Assembly: GCA_016649775.1 (NCBI GenBank)
Contig: JAENWY010000019.1
Span: 1-17,586 of the forward strand
Length of the DNA: 17,586 nucleotides
Origin: Spirochaetaceae bacterium
Lineage (GTDB): Bacteria; Spirochaetota; Spirochaetia; Sphaerochaetales; Sphaerochaetaceae
Direction: 5' to 3'
A model generated the notes under the pieces. The model was given only the letters and a program-made list of their open reading frames with translations. It was not told the origin of the DNA and did not search any database. The number at the start of each line of letters is the position of its first letter. Position 1 is the first letter of the stretch. The position numbers and the translations under genes are program-made. This document shows positions 1 through 7,626 of the stretch, one piece after another.

Positions 1-6
1 AAAAAA

Positions 7-1527
7 CTAATTGGATCTGCCAAATCTGATAATAGAATCTCTAAATTTATCTTCTCTCCAACTCTCCATTTCTAAAGAAGGCAATCTCCAGCTCCAGTTG
101 AAACTTCCACAAGTAGAGGGAGTATTCATTCTTGAAGAACTATCCAATTCAAGGATATCTTGCATAGGAAAGATTGCCCATTTACTATTACTCATTAGGC
201 AAGCTCTTATAAGTTCCCAAGGAACTTCATTATCGCTACATTCCAAGTAAACTCTAATAGCATCTTTAGTCTTTTCATCCAACTTTTGATACCATCCAAG
301 AGTTGTATCATTATCATGAGTGCCTGTATAAACTACACTATTTTCAATACAGTTATGTGGAAGATAAGCATTATTTGCATCAAAAGATCTATCATTTTTA
401 AAGCCAAAAGCAAATTGAAGTATCTTCATACCTGGAAGATTATTATTGTCACGTAACTCTTCAACTTCATCGGTAATAATACCTAAATCTTCAGCTATAA
501 TAGGAAGGGTGCAAAAATCTTTTTTTAAGACATCTAATAAATCTTGTCCTGGGGAAGGAACCCACTTACCATTAATTGCAGTCTTTTCACTAGCATCAAC
601 TTCCCAGTAAGCAGACAAACCTCTAAAATGATCAATTCTAATAATATCACAATTTTTTAAGTAAGCACCAATTCTCTTAGACCACCAATTAAATTCAGTT
701 TCTTTATGCTTATCCCAATCATATACAGGATTTCCCCATAACTGACCATCATCAGAAAAAGCATCAGGTGGTACACCGGAATTATAAAGTTGATGTAAAT
801 TTTCATCCAATTTAAAAAGTTCAGGATGAGTCCAAGCATCTACACTATCACCTGCAACAAATATAGGAACATCCCCAATAATTTTAATACCTTTCTTATT
901 AGCATAAGATTTTACACTTTGCCATTGTTTATTAAAGAAAAACTGTAATACTTTTACAATTAATATTTCATCAGCGTATTTATCACTAAGTTTAATTATT
1001 TCATTTTTATCTCTTCTTTTAACTTTTTCATCCCATACACTAAACCATCTAGAATCTTCATAGGTTGTACATAGAACTTGATAAAGAGCATAATCCTCTA
1101 GCCAAAATTCATTTTCGTGACAAAAATCATTATAAGAGAGACTCTCGTCATTACTTCGATTTTTGATAAAATTCAAAGCTGCTTTTCTTAATAAAGGTTC
1201 TTTAAAATTTCTAACTTTTTCATAATCTACTCTTTCACTAGTGCTAAAAGGATTTTCTAAAACCTCTTCAAGTTCTAAGTAACCTTCATAAGCTAAGGTA
1301 TTAAGATCAATTATTAGTTCATTCCCTGCAAATGTAGATTTTGCAGCATATGGTGAATCACCATATCCGGTTGGACCTAAGGGTAAAATCTGCCATAAAC
1401 TAAATTTCATGTCATTTAGTTTATCGATAAACTTAAAAGCTTTATCGCCGAGACTGCCTATACCATGTGCTGAAGGTAAAGATGTTGGGTGCAATAATAC
1501 ACCACAGTTTCTAATATTTGTTTTCAT
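7..1527 (-). CDS. malQ: 4-alpha-glucanotransferase (amylomaltase, GH77)
   Basis: The 506-residue protein matches a complete GH77 amylomaltase, the cytosolic enzyme that transfers alpha-1,4-glucan segments between maltodextrins and releases glucose. Seen in order: SPYAAKSTFAGNELIIDL (about 58-75), GDVPIFVAGDSVDAW, the GVPPDAFSDDGQLWGNP loop, RIDHFRG with the expected nucleophile Asp299, IAEDLG with the expected acid/base Glu346, and TGTHDNDT with Asp405. All family catalytic residues are present and the length is normal for the bacterial short form. The start ATG gives the usual N-terminal G-V-L-L-H-P-T-S-L-P. No Shine-Dalgarno sequence precedes it; a TATAAT lies 7 nt upstream, so the message may be leaderless. 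The gene is divergent from carD. Its stop is at the window edge, so any downstream partner is unseen. The identification is secure; involvement in glycogen or maltodextrin use is inferred from the family. Confidence 0.96.
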   Translation of the reverse strand: MKTNIRNCGVLLHPTSLPSAHGIGSLGDKAFKFIDKLNDMKFSLWQILPLGPTGYGDSPYAAKSTFAGNELIIDLNTLAYEGYLELEEVLENPFSTSERVDYEKVRNFKEPLLRKAALNFIKNRSNDESLSYNDFCHENEFWLEDYALYQVLCTTYEDSRWFSVWDEKVKRRDKNEIIKLSDKYADEILIVKVLQFFFNKQWQSVKSYANKKGIKIIGDVPIFVAGDSVDAWTHPELFKLDENLHQLYNSGVPPDAFSDDGQLWGNPVYDWDKHKETEFNWWSKRIGAYLKNCDIIRIDHFRGLSAYWEVDASEKTAINGKWVPSPGQDLLDVLKKDFCTLPIIAEDLGIITDEVEELRDNNNLPGMKILQFAFGFKNDRSFDANNAYLPHNCIENSVVYTGTHDNDTTLGWYQKLDEKTKDAIRVYLECSDNEVPWELIRACLMSNSKWAIFPMQDILELDSSSRMNTPSTCGSFNWSWRLPSLEMESWREDKFRDSIIRFGRSN

Positions 1528-1534
1528 AAAATAA

Positions 1535-1540
1535 ATTATA
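1535..1540 (-). promoter_or_regulatory. -10-like TATAAT just upstream of malQ
   Basis: Read on the minus strand, a perfect TATAAT lies 7 nt before the malQ ATG. No convincing -35 hexamer is visible; the upstream DNA is an A/T tract. If used, transcription would start at or within a base or two of the ATG, giving a leaderless mRNA, which fits the absence of a Shine-Dalgarno sequence. In DNA this A+T-rich a chance match is possible. Confidence 0.4.
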
Positions 1541-1718
1541 ATAAAAAAGAAATTTTTTTTCTACATTAATCAAAATTATTAATTCAATTTTATTAATACC
1601 AAAGATTTATAAAACATCCTAATAAAAAGCCTTTATAACAGAATAACTATGAGCTAATGTGCATTTTCAATACTTTATTTCCTATATAACATAATAAGTA
1701 TATACAATTTCTTCTATA

Positions 1719-1747
1719 TTGTTTTTTTGTTAAAAATAGACTATGAT
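1719..1747 (+). promoter_or_regulatory. Candidate promoter of carD-ispD-ispF
   Basis: TTGTTT (1719-1724), a 17-bp spacer and TATGAT (1742-1747) form a sigma70-like pair. The -10 box ends 6 nt before the ATG at 1754, so the predicted start of transcription coincides with the start codon. There is no Shine-Dalgarno sequence in front of that ATG. The rest of the malQ-carD gap (1528-1718) is A+T-rich and shows no other clear element. Confidence 0.4.
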
Positions 1748-1753
1748 GCATTT

Positions 1754-2254
1754 ATGATTGCAAGTAACAAAGAAACTAAATTCACCACTGGTGAACATGT
1801 TGTATACCCACTACAGGGTGTCGGAATTGTCAAAAAAATAGAAGAGCGAGATTTTAGAGGTGTGGAAACATTATACTATGTAATCTATCTTGATATTTCA
1901 GATATGACAGTCATGATTCCTGTTGAAAAAGCAGAAGGCATGGGTATTAGAGGAATCGTAGAACCTGAAGAAGCTAATAAAGCTATTAACTCAATCTCCA
2001 AAGATTATAAGCCTATTCCAGTAGACTGGAAAGCTCGTTATCAAATGAATGTTGATTTATTAAAAGAAGGATCTATTGGTTCAATTGCTCAAGTAGTTCA
2101 GACTCTATATCACAGAAGTAAAGTCAAAGAATTACCAGTACAAGAGCGCAGATTATATGAAAGTGCTCTTACAATCTTAATTGATGAAGCATCTTATTCT
2201 CTAGATAAGGAAAAGAGCGACATCGAATTATTAATTTTCTCAAAGTTGGAATAA
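1754..2254 (+). CDS. carD: CarD/CdnL-family RNA polymerase-binding transcriptional regulator
   Basis: The 166-residue protein is a CarD-family factor. The N-terminal part (about 8-65) has the RNAP-interacting beta fold signature GEHVVYPLQGVGIVKKIEER, followed by YYVIYL and an MIPVEKAEGMGIR stretch. The C-terminal part (about 90-155) has the helical DNA-contacting domain signature DWKARYQMNVDLLKEG, a VVQTLYHRS helix, and PVQERRLYESALTIL. CarD proteins bind the RNA polymerase beta subunit and stabilise open promoter complexes, notably at rRNA promoters; that role is from the family. I chose ATG 1754 because the family homology begins within a few residues of it. An in-frame TTG at 1727 would add nine residues but would overlap the candidate promoter. 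The stop is 4 nt before ispD, so the two are co-transcribed. Confidence 0.9.
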   Translation: MIASNKETKFTTGEHVVYPLQGVGIVKKIEERDFRGVETLYYVIYLDISDMTVMIPVEKAEGMGIRGIVEPEEANKAINSISKDYKPIPVDWKARYQMNVDLLKEGSIGSIAQVVQTLYHRSKVKELPVQERRLYESALTILIDEASYSLDKEKSDIELLIFSKLE

Positions 2255-2258
2255 GAAT

Positions 2259-3083
2259 ATGGCATTTCCACCATTTGCTGCTGTCATCACAGCAGCTGGT
2301 AAAAGTGAGAGGTTCAACAACAACAGCGACCAAACCGTTAAGAAGGAATACTTGAAGATAGAGGGCCATACAGTTCTCTATCGTTCTATTATTCCTTTTT
2401 TAAATGTCCCAAATTTACAGGCCATTGTGGTTACTGCTCCAGTTGATCTTAAAGAAGAATGTGTTGTAGCTCTTGAAGAACTTGGACAAAGATGTCCCGT
2501 TCCTCTTGTAATTACAAACGGAGGAGATTCTAGAGCAGAATCTGTTCGCAATGCACTTGAATTAGTTAAAAACTTAAATTTAGGAATTGAATATGTAGCA
2601 ATCCATGATGGAGCTAGATGTTTTTTAACACCAGATTTAATAATTTCAACTATTGCAACTGCAAAAGTGTATGGAGCAAGTGCTCCTGCTCAAATAATAA
2701 CTGACTCTATCAAGGAAGTTGATCAAAAAGGGGTAATGATTAGAAGTTATGACAGAAAAAGTATTGTAACTGTCCAAACTCCTCAAGTTTTTCATTTTCC
2801 AGAGATTCTATATGCACACCAAACAGCTAATGAATCTAAACAGTATTATGATGATACAGAAATATATTCAAATGCAGGTTTAAAAGTTGGAATATGTATG
2901 GGAGATCCTAAAAATATCAAGATTACTTATCTTTCTGATATCCCTGATGCTCAATCACAGATTGAGGAATATATTAAAGCGAGAGCTGAAGGCTTTAAAA
3001 AAGGTAAAATTGATAAAGAATTTAGATCATACCTTAATTCCTTTAAACCACCAAAAATTGCATTGGAAAATGAAAATAATTAA
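2259..3083 (+). CDS. ispD: 2-C-methyl-D-erythritol 4-phosphate cytidylyltransferase
   Basis: IspD transfers CMP from CTP to methylerythritol 4-phosphate in the non-mevalonate isoprenoid pathway. Seen: the nucleotide-binding start AVITAAGKSERF (8-19) followed by KKEYL, in which Lys29 matches the E. coli catalytic Lys27; GGDSRAESVRNAL (88-100); IHDGAR (115-120, usually VHDAARP); ITDSIKEV; RKSIVTVQTPQVF with Arg166; DDTEIYSNAG; and NIKIT with Lys221. The key binding residues are therefore present. At 274 residues it is about 35 longer than E. coli IspD. The extra length is a charged C-terminal tail after residue 240 that ends 9 nt before ispF. In Treponema the two activities are commonly fused, so the tail may correspond to the fusion linker (inference). 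Only a weak GGA ribosome-binding site lies upstream, and translation is probably coupled to carD. Confidence 0.93.
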   Translation: MAFPPFAAVITAAGKSERFNNNSDQTVKKEYLKIEGHTVLYRSIIPFLNVPNLQAIVVTAPVDLKEECVVALEELGQRCPVPLVITNGGDSRAESVRNALELVKNLNLGIEYVAIHDGARCFLTPDLIISTIATAKVYGASAPAQIITDSIKEVDQKGVMIRSYDRKSIVTVQTPQVFHFPEILYAHQTANESKQYYDDTEIYSNAGLKVGICMGDPKNIKITYLSDIPDAQSQIEEYIKARAEGFKKGKIDKEFRSYLNSFKPPKIALENENN

Positions 3084-3092
3084 GGATAAATA

Positions 3093-3581
3093 ATGAAGAT
3101 AGGTCAAGGATGGGATTTACATAGAATGTCTGAGAACTTAACTTTTACTCTTGGTGGAGTTAAAATTGAATCAGATAAAGGCGAAGTAGCACACAGTGAT
3201 GGAGATGTTTTAATACATGCAATCATTGATGCTATATTAGGAGCTACATGTAATGAAGATATTGGCGCTAAATTTCCTGATACAGATAAAACCTATGAAA
3301 GTTGTTCTAGTTTAGATTTACTCAATATTGCTTTATCTTTTAATCCTGTTGAAATCATGAACTTAGATTGTACCATTATATTGCAGAGTCCAAAGCTAAG
3401 ACCATTTATTAACGATATAAGAGCAAGTTTAGCAAAAGCTATGTGTATACCTATAAATCGTATATCAGTCAAAGCTAAGACCTCTGAGCATATTCTAGGA
3501 GAATTAGGAAGTGGTGATGCAATAATAGCTCAGGCAGTGGTTTTATTAAATCAAATTAATGAAGATGAAACCTGGGTTTAA
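3093..3581 (+). CDS. ispF: 2-C-methyl-D-erythritol 2,4-cyclodiphosphate synthase
   Basis: IspF cyclises CDP-methylerythritol 2-phosphate to the 2,4-cyclodiphosphate and releases CMP, two steps after IspD. The 162-residue protein has the normal length. The three zinc ligands fall at the same numbers as in E. coli: Asp8 and His10 in GQGWDLHR, and His42 in HSDGDVLIHAIIDAILGA. DIGAKFPDTD supplies Asp56. The C-terminal VKAKTSEHILGELGSGDAI region matches the vKATT.E..G..G.GEGI motif, with Asp instead of Glu near its end. AAGGA at 3082-3086 overlaps the ispD stop and serves as ribosome-binding site. It is the last gene of the carD-ispD-ispF operon and is followed by a terminator hairpin. Confidence 0.95.
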   Translation: MKIGQGWDLHRMSENLTFTLGGVKIESDKGEVAHSDGDVLIHAIIDAILGATCNEDIGAKFPDTDKTYESCSSLDLLNIALSFNPVEIMNLDCTIILQSPKLRPFINDIRASLAKAMCIPINRISVKAKTSEHILGELGSGDAIIAQAVVLLNQINEDETWV

Positions 3582-3656
3582 TAGTATTACCAATATAAAA
3601 AAGTCTCTAAATTATTAAGGTCATTAATTACATAATACTTTAATTCTACTAAAATT

Positions 3657-3711
3657 AAAAAAAACCCCATAGTTATAAAGTTTTTATACTTATAATATAT
3701 GGGGTTTAGTT
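3657..3711. terminator. Bidirectional terminator between ispF and the RAD55-like gene
   Basis: The arms AAACCCCATA (3662-3671) and TATGGGGTTT (3698-3707) are perfect 10-bp complements, and TTATAA repeats inside may extend the stem. On the minus strand the stem is followed by a run of eight T, which makes a strong terminator for the gene starting at 4465. On the plus strand the tail TTTAGTTTA is weaker but serves the convergent ispF transcript. The remaining gap holds nothing else I can identify. Confidence 0.85.
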
Positions 3712-3757
3712 TATAGTAAAAAAAACATTCCAAAAAGCAAATTTGTTTTCTGAAAAG

Positions 3758-4465
3758 TTATTTTGAAATCAACATGGTTTTAGGATCTAAAGAAACACTC
3801 AACTCTTTTATCATTTTGTTTTTGTGTTCTTTTACTAAAGTCATATCTACTTTGTTTTCTTTTTCATCCATCCTTAATCCTATTAATAGATCAACAATAT
3901 CAATATAAGGTCCCATTGTGTCAGGAATACCAAATTCATTATACACAACATCCTTACGAACAGGAGAAACACTAAACCATACTTCTACATTTAGTTTTTG
4001 AGCAAAAGCTTTAATCTTTCTTACATCACCAAGATTTGCACTAGTTAATTTATAACCATCAAATAAAATTGTATCAGCTTTAAATGAACCATGTTTAACT
4101 AAAGTTTCAAGACTTGATAACACCTTATCAATTGAAACTGTTTCTTGAGAAAAATTCATTACGACACGGTTAGCTAAAATATCATTATATATCTTTGAAG
4201 CATCATCAATTCCCTTTATTTCTGAAATTTCATTGAATACTTCTTTATACCAATTAATTACATGTTCTACATTTCCACTAAAAGAAACATGAATAACTTG
4301 TTCGCCTCTAAATAATTTATCAGTTGCTAGGTGGACCAAACAAGCAGTCTTGCCTACACCATGACGAGAAACCAATACACCCAGATTACCACGGCCTAAA
4401 CCGCCGCCAATAGACTCTTCGAAAACACGAAGTGGACTACTTTTTATTAATTCTTGTATTTCCAT
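3758..4465 (-). CDS. RAD55/RecA-superfamily (KaiC-like) ATPase of unknown role
   Basis: This 235-residue protein has the layout of a single RecA-fold ATPase of the RAD55/KaiC kind. The P-loop region GVLVSRHGVGKTACLVHLA puts SRHGVGKT at 33-40, with Ser33 in place of the first Walker A glycine but Lys39-Thr40 intact. A strand ending ADTILFDG gives a Walker B-like Asp136. A later stretch, IDIVDLLIGLRMDEKENKVDMTLVKEHKN, looks like the final core strands. No DNA-binding domain, membrane segment or signal peptide is visible. Similar small RAD55-family ATPases occur in Treponema, but I know no assigned function. GGAGGT precedes the ATG by about 10 nt. The gene is downstream of fusA on the same strand, but has its own promoter, a dyad and a terminator, so it is probably transcribed alone. 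The fold is fairly sure; the function is unknown. Confidence 0.75.
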   Translation of the reverse strand: MEIQELIKSSPLRVFEESIGGGLGRGNLGVLVSRHGVGKTACLVHLATDKLFRGEQVIHVSFSGNVEHVINWYKEVFNEISEIKGIDDASKIYNDILANRVVMNFSQETVSIDKVLSSLETLVKHGSFKADTILFDGYKLTSANLGDVRKIKAFAQKLNVEVWFSVSPVRKDVVYNEFGIPDTMGPYIDIVDLLIGLRMDEKENKVDMTLVKEHKNKMIKELSVSLDPKTMLISK

Positions 4466-4496
4466 GTACTATATACCTCCGAACATTAGATAATTT

Positions 4497-4525
4497 ATTA
4501 TATCACGAATTTTTATAATTTGCAA
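4497..4525 (-). promoter_or_regulatory. Promoter of the RAD55-like gene
   Basis: On the minus strand: TTGCAA (4520-4525), a 17-bp spacer, and TATAAT (4497-4502) preceded by TGA, which resembles an extended -10. It predicts a transcript starting near 4490 with a leader of about 25 nt that contains the GGAGGT ribosome-binding site. This is the best sigma70-like promoter in the window. Confidence 0.75.
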
Positions 4526-4536
4526 AAAAGGTTTCA

Positions 4537-4552
4537 GGATTTTGGAAAATCC
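4537..4552. promoter_or_regulatory. Dyad GGATTTT-GG-AAAATCC upstream of the RAD55-like promoter
   Basis: Perfect 7-bp inverted arms around a 2-bp centre, with its centre 19-20 bp upstream of the -35 hexamer. It is not followed by a T-run on either strand and lies outside any gene, so it is more likely a protein-binding site than a terminator. A closely similar dyad occupies the same position before purB (15962-15978). No regulator is identified. Confidence 0.45.
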
Positions 4553-4644
4553 CATTTCAAAATTGATAATTTAAAAGTCAAAAGAGCTACTTATTTGTTA
4601 ATAACTTAATTACCTAAAAAGAAATAATAATATTAAATTAATTG

Positions 4645-4681
4645 GAAATAAAAATCGAATCCACAATATATGCAGATTCGA
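4645..4681 (-). terminator. fusA terminator
   Basis: TCGAATC (4655-4661) and GATTCGA (4675-4681) are perfect 7-bp arms around a 13-nt loop, about 22 nt past the fusA stop. Read on the minus strand, the stem is followed by TTTTTATTT, typical of an intrinsic terminator. The adjoining 4553-4644 holds no other feature I can see. Confidence 0.8.
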
Positions 4682-4703
4682 CCTGTATAGTTTTTTTAAA
4701 AAC

Positions 4704-6815
4704 TTATTTTTTGTTAGCTTCAGCTCTTTCTTTCTGATACTTTTCTTTTAATTCGATAGAAACACTCTGAGGAACTTTACCATATTTAGAAAGCTCCATT
4801 GTGAATTCTGCCTTACCTTGAGAAAGGGATCTAAGAACAGTTGAATAACCAAACATTTCTGATAAAGGAACATCAGCTTCAACAGTTGTAGTTACACCTT
4901 CTTCCTGAGAAGAAACGATAATACCACGACGTTGGTTGATTGAACCAAATACGTTACCTTGGAATTCAGTTGGACAAGTAACTTCAACTTTCATGATTGG
5001 TTCTAATATAGCAGGTTTAGCTCTATCATAAGCATCACGGAATGCATTTAAAGAAGCTGTTTGGAAAGCCATATCAGAAGAATCAACTGGATGCCAAGCA
5101 CCATCATTGATAACTGCACGAACATTAACAACAGGGAAACCAATTTGAGTACCCTTTTGCATTGCTAAACGGAAACCTTTATCACATGAGGTAATGTATT
5201 CAGTTGGAATAGAACCACCCTTAATATTATCAACAAATTCATAATCTTTAGGTGAATCTTCATTATCATCATGAATAATAGGTTCAATATAACCTGCAAC
5301 ACGAGCAAATTGACCAGAACCACCAGTTTGTTTCTTATGAGTGTAGTTGAATTCTGCTTTTTGAGTGAGTGCTTCTCTGTAAGCTACTTCAGGTTTACCT
5401 ACAATAACTTCTGCTTTATACTCTCTCTTCATTCTTTCAACGTATACTTCTAGGTGTAATTCACCCATACCTTGAATGATTGTTTGGTTTGATTCAGGAT
5501 CAACATAAGTTCTGAAAGTTGGATCTTCTTTTGTGAATCTATTTAAAGCTTTAGCCATATTACCAGAAGCCTTTTTATCAACAGCTTCAATTGAAAGAGA
5601 AATAACAGGATTTGGAACAAACATAGAAGACATTGAATAGTTCAACTTAGGATCACAGAAGGTATCCCCAGAAGCACATTCAACACCAAATAGTGCAGCA
5701 ATTTCACCACAACTAGCTTCTACTAAATCTTCCATTTCATTTGCGTGCATCTTAATTAAACGACCGATCTTAAATTTCTTGCGAGAACGGGTGTTGTATA
5801 ATTCGTCACCTTTTTTAATGAGCCCTTGATAAACACGAACATATGTTAACTGACCATATTGACCATCTTCAAGTTTGAAGCCCAATACAACAGGAGGTAA
5901 ATCATTATCAGAAGGAAGAACAATTACTTTTTCATTATCATCTAAATCTAAAGCTGTATTTTCAACATCAGTTGGACAAGGAAGGTAAGCAGAAACAGCG
6001 TCTAAAAGTGGAGGAACACCTTTGTTCTTATAAGCAGAACCCATAAATACTGGGCAAAGTTTAAGAGCAATAGTTGCTTTACGAATAGCAGCAATTAATA
6101 ATTCATTAGTTACAGTTTCTTCAAGCATTGCTTCCATTAAGTTGTCATCAACTAGTGATACAACATCTAATAATACTTCTCTTTTTGCTGCAGCTTCTTC
6201 TTTTAATTCTTCAGGAATCTCAGCAAATCTTTGTTGGATTAAATCTTCACCTGCATCAAAATAGATAGCTTTCATTTCGATTAAATCAACAACACCTTCA
6301 ATTTTGTCTTCAAGACCAATTGGAATTTGCATTAATACTGCATTAAGAGCTAATTTTGTAATTAACTGATTTGTTACTTTGTAAGGATTTGCACCTGCTC
6401 TATCACATTTGTTAATAAATGCAATTCTTGGAACATTATAACGCTTCATCTGACGGTCAACAGTAATTGACTGAGATTGAACACCAGATACTGAATCAAG
6501 GACAAGTATGGCACCATCTAAAACACGTAGAGCTCTTTCAACTTCAATTGTGAAGTCAACGTGGCCTGGAGTATCAATGATGTTGATCTCTTTATTTTTC
6601 CAAGTAACGTTTGTAGCTGCTGAAGCAATTGTAATACCACGCTCTTTTTCTAGTTCCATACTATCCATAGTAGCACCGACACCATCTTTACCATGAACCT
6701 CATGGATTGCATGAATCTTGTTACAATAGTATAGGATACGTTCTGTCAATGTAGTTTTACCGGAGTCAATATGTGCACTGATACCGATATTTCTCATGTA
6801 TGATAGGTCGCTCAT
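4704..6815 (-). CDS. fusA: Elongation factor G, mtEFG1-like (spirochaete EF-G1 type)
   Basis: This 703-residue five-domain translational GTPase drives tRNA-mRNA translocation on the ribosome. GTPase motifs: G1 AHIDSGKT (14-21), G2 RGITI (59-63), G3 DTPGH (81-85, with catalytic His85), G4 NKCD (135-138) and a G5-like GSA near 260. The DSGKT form of G1 and the stretch GKDGVGATMDSMELEKERG (42-60) resemble mitochondrial EFG1 and the spirochaete EF-G1 class rather than the usual bacterial AHIDAGKT form. In Borrelia, EF-G1 does translocation and a separate EF-G2 does ribosome recycling; assigning this gene to EF-G1 is inference from the motifs. AGAGG lies 9-13 nt before the ATG. It is monocistronic here, divergent from the HIT gene, and its leader carries a dyad at 6849-6869. 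Confidence 0.95.
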   Translation of the reverse strand: MSDLSYMRNIGISAHIDSGKTTLTERILYYCNKIHAIHEVHGKDGVGATMDSMELEKERGITIASAATNVTWKNKEINIIDTPGHVDFTIEVERALRVLDGAILVLDSVSGVQSQSITVDRQMKRYNVPRIAFINKCDRAGANPYKVTNQLITKLALNAVLMQIPIGLEDKIEGVVDLIEMKAIYFDAGEDLIQQRFAEIPEELKEEAAAKREVLLDVVSLVDDNLMEAMLEETVTNELLIAAIRKATIALKLCPVFMGSAYKNKGVPPLLDAVSAYLPCPTDVENTALDLDDNEKVIVLPSDNDLPPVVLGFKLEDGQYGQLTYVRVYQGLIKKGDELYNTRSRKKFKIGRLIKMHANEMEDLVEASCGEIAALFGVECASGDTFCDPKLNYSMSSMFVPNPVISLSIEAVDKKASGNMAKALNRFTKEDPTFRTYVDPESNQTIIQGMGELHLEVYVERMKREYKAEVIVGKPEVAYREALTQKAEFNYTHKKQTGGSGQFARVAGYIEPIIHDDNEDSPKDYEFVDNIKGGSIPTEYITSCDKGFRLAMQKGTQIGFPVVNVRAVINDGAWHPVDSSDMAFQTASLNAFRDAYDRAKPAILEPIMKVEVTCPTEFQGNVFGSINQRRGIIVSSQEEGVTTTVEADVPLSEMFGYSTVLRSLSQGKAEFTMELSKYGKVPQSVSIELKEKYQKERAEANKK

Positions 6816-6848
6816 AAAATATAACCTCTTATAGTAGAATATGATTGA

Positions 6849-6869
6849 GTTGTAGGTTGAATCTACAAC
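6849..6869. promoter_or_regulatory. Dyad GTTGTAG-N7-CTACAAC in the fusA upstream region
   Basis: Perfect 7-bp inverted arms with a 7-bp spacer, 34-54 nt upstream of the fusA ATG. On the fusA sense strand its core reads GTAGATTCAACCTAC, close to the dyad after purB (GTAGATACAATCTAC). It could be an operator or a small leader hairpin; there is no T-run. I could not place a confident fusA promoter in 6870-6946. Confidence 0.35.
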
Positions 6870-7013
6870 ATAATTTCTTTGTCATTAATATAGTTTGCAT
6901 AAACAATTAAAAATATATCATATGCAACGTTACGGATATTATTACATTGAACAACTTTTTTCAATCCTTAAACCAATTTTTTTTTATTAAGTCTTTATTT
7001 TCGCTCAAATTAG

Positions 7014-7022
7014 TGCTAAAAT
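7014..7022 (+). promoter_or_regulatory. Extended -10 TGC-TAAAAT before the HIT gene
   Basis: TG (7014-7015), one base, then TAAAAT (7017-7022), ending 8 nt before the ATG at 7031. The -35 region is only T-rich. With no Shine-Dalgarno sequence between this box and the ATG, a leaderless or nearly leaderless transcript is likely if the box is used. Confidence 0.4.
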
Positions 7023-7030
7023 ACATAATT

Positions 7031-7432
7031 ATGAAAACAATATTCACAAAAATAATAGATGGTGAGTTACCATCAGTAAAGATTCACGAAGACGATTATT
7101 GCGTTGTTATATTAGATATTAACCCAATTAAAAAGGGTCATTGTTTAGTTGTTAGCAAGCAACCTTATGAGGTTTTCTCTGATTGTCCACTAGATATTAT
7201 GTATCATCTTATTAAAGTAGCACAGGATGCGGATAAAATTTTAAGAGATAGATTACACTGTAATGGAACAAACCTTATAATTAACAATGGTAAAGCTGCA
7301 AACCAGCAAATACCTCACCTCCATATTCATATAATGCCCCGTTATTTTGGAGATAACCAAACTGTATCAGTTCCTCATGAGGCTTATGAAAGTGGAGAAA
7401 TAGAAGAATTTGGAAAACTTCTGTCCTTTTAA
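7031..7432 (+). CDS. HIT-family (histidine triad) nucleotide-binding protein
   Basis: This 133-residue protein has the HIT layout: N-terminal FTKIIDGELPSVKIHED, central VVILDINPIKKGHCLVVSK, NLIINNGKAANQQIPHLHIHIMPRY near the end, and the triad at His96, His98 and His100. HIT proteins are cytosolic hydrolases of nucleoside phosphoramidates or dinucleoside polyphosphates; the substrate here cannot be read from sequence. The N-terminal cysteines that bind zinc in some bacterial members (CxFCxII) are replaced (TIFTKII), so no zinc site is expected there. An in-frame TTG at 6947 would add 28 hydrophobic, low-complexity residues; I rejected it because family homology starts at Met 7031. The gene stands alone between divergent fusA and convergent pheT. 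Confidence 0.92.
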   Translation: MKTIFTKIIDGELPSVKIHEDDYCVVILDINPIKKGHCLVVSKQPYEVFSDCPLDIMYHLIKVAQDADKILRDRLHCNGTNLIINNGKAANQQIPHLHIHIMPRYFGDNQTVSVPHEAYESGEIEEFGKLLSF

Positions 7433-7626
7433 ATTAACTGAATAGACAAATTACGCATATTTTAGTTTTTCTAAAAAAGAATTAATTAAGCCTTATTATT
7501 TTCATTTTTAAACTCTTTTTAAATATCTACATCTTAAAATATTATATTACAAGTATTTATACTTCAATTTTATATTATATGTTTATTTTTTTAAGTGTTA
7601 ATATTATTAAATCAATTAAAATTTTG

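Noticed and set aside
1727..1753. TTG start of carD nine residues upstream
   Set aside because: It lies within the candidate promoter and adds residues outside the CarD family core; ATG 1754 fits better.
6947..7030. TTG-initiated 28-residue N-terminal extension of the HIT protein
   Set aside because: The added stretch is low-complexity and hydrophobic, has no ribosome-binding site, spans the likely -10 box, and family homology begins at the ATG at 7031.
7461..7480. Small TTTTAG/CTAAAA hairpin after the HIT gene as a terminator
   Set aside because: The A/T-only stem is too weak and lacks a following T-run; the stronger hairpin at 7627-7668 is the better terminator.
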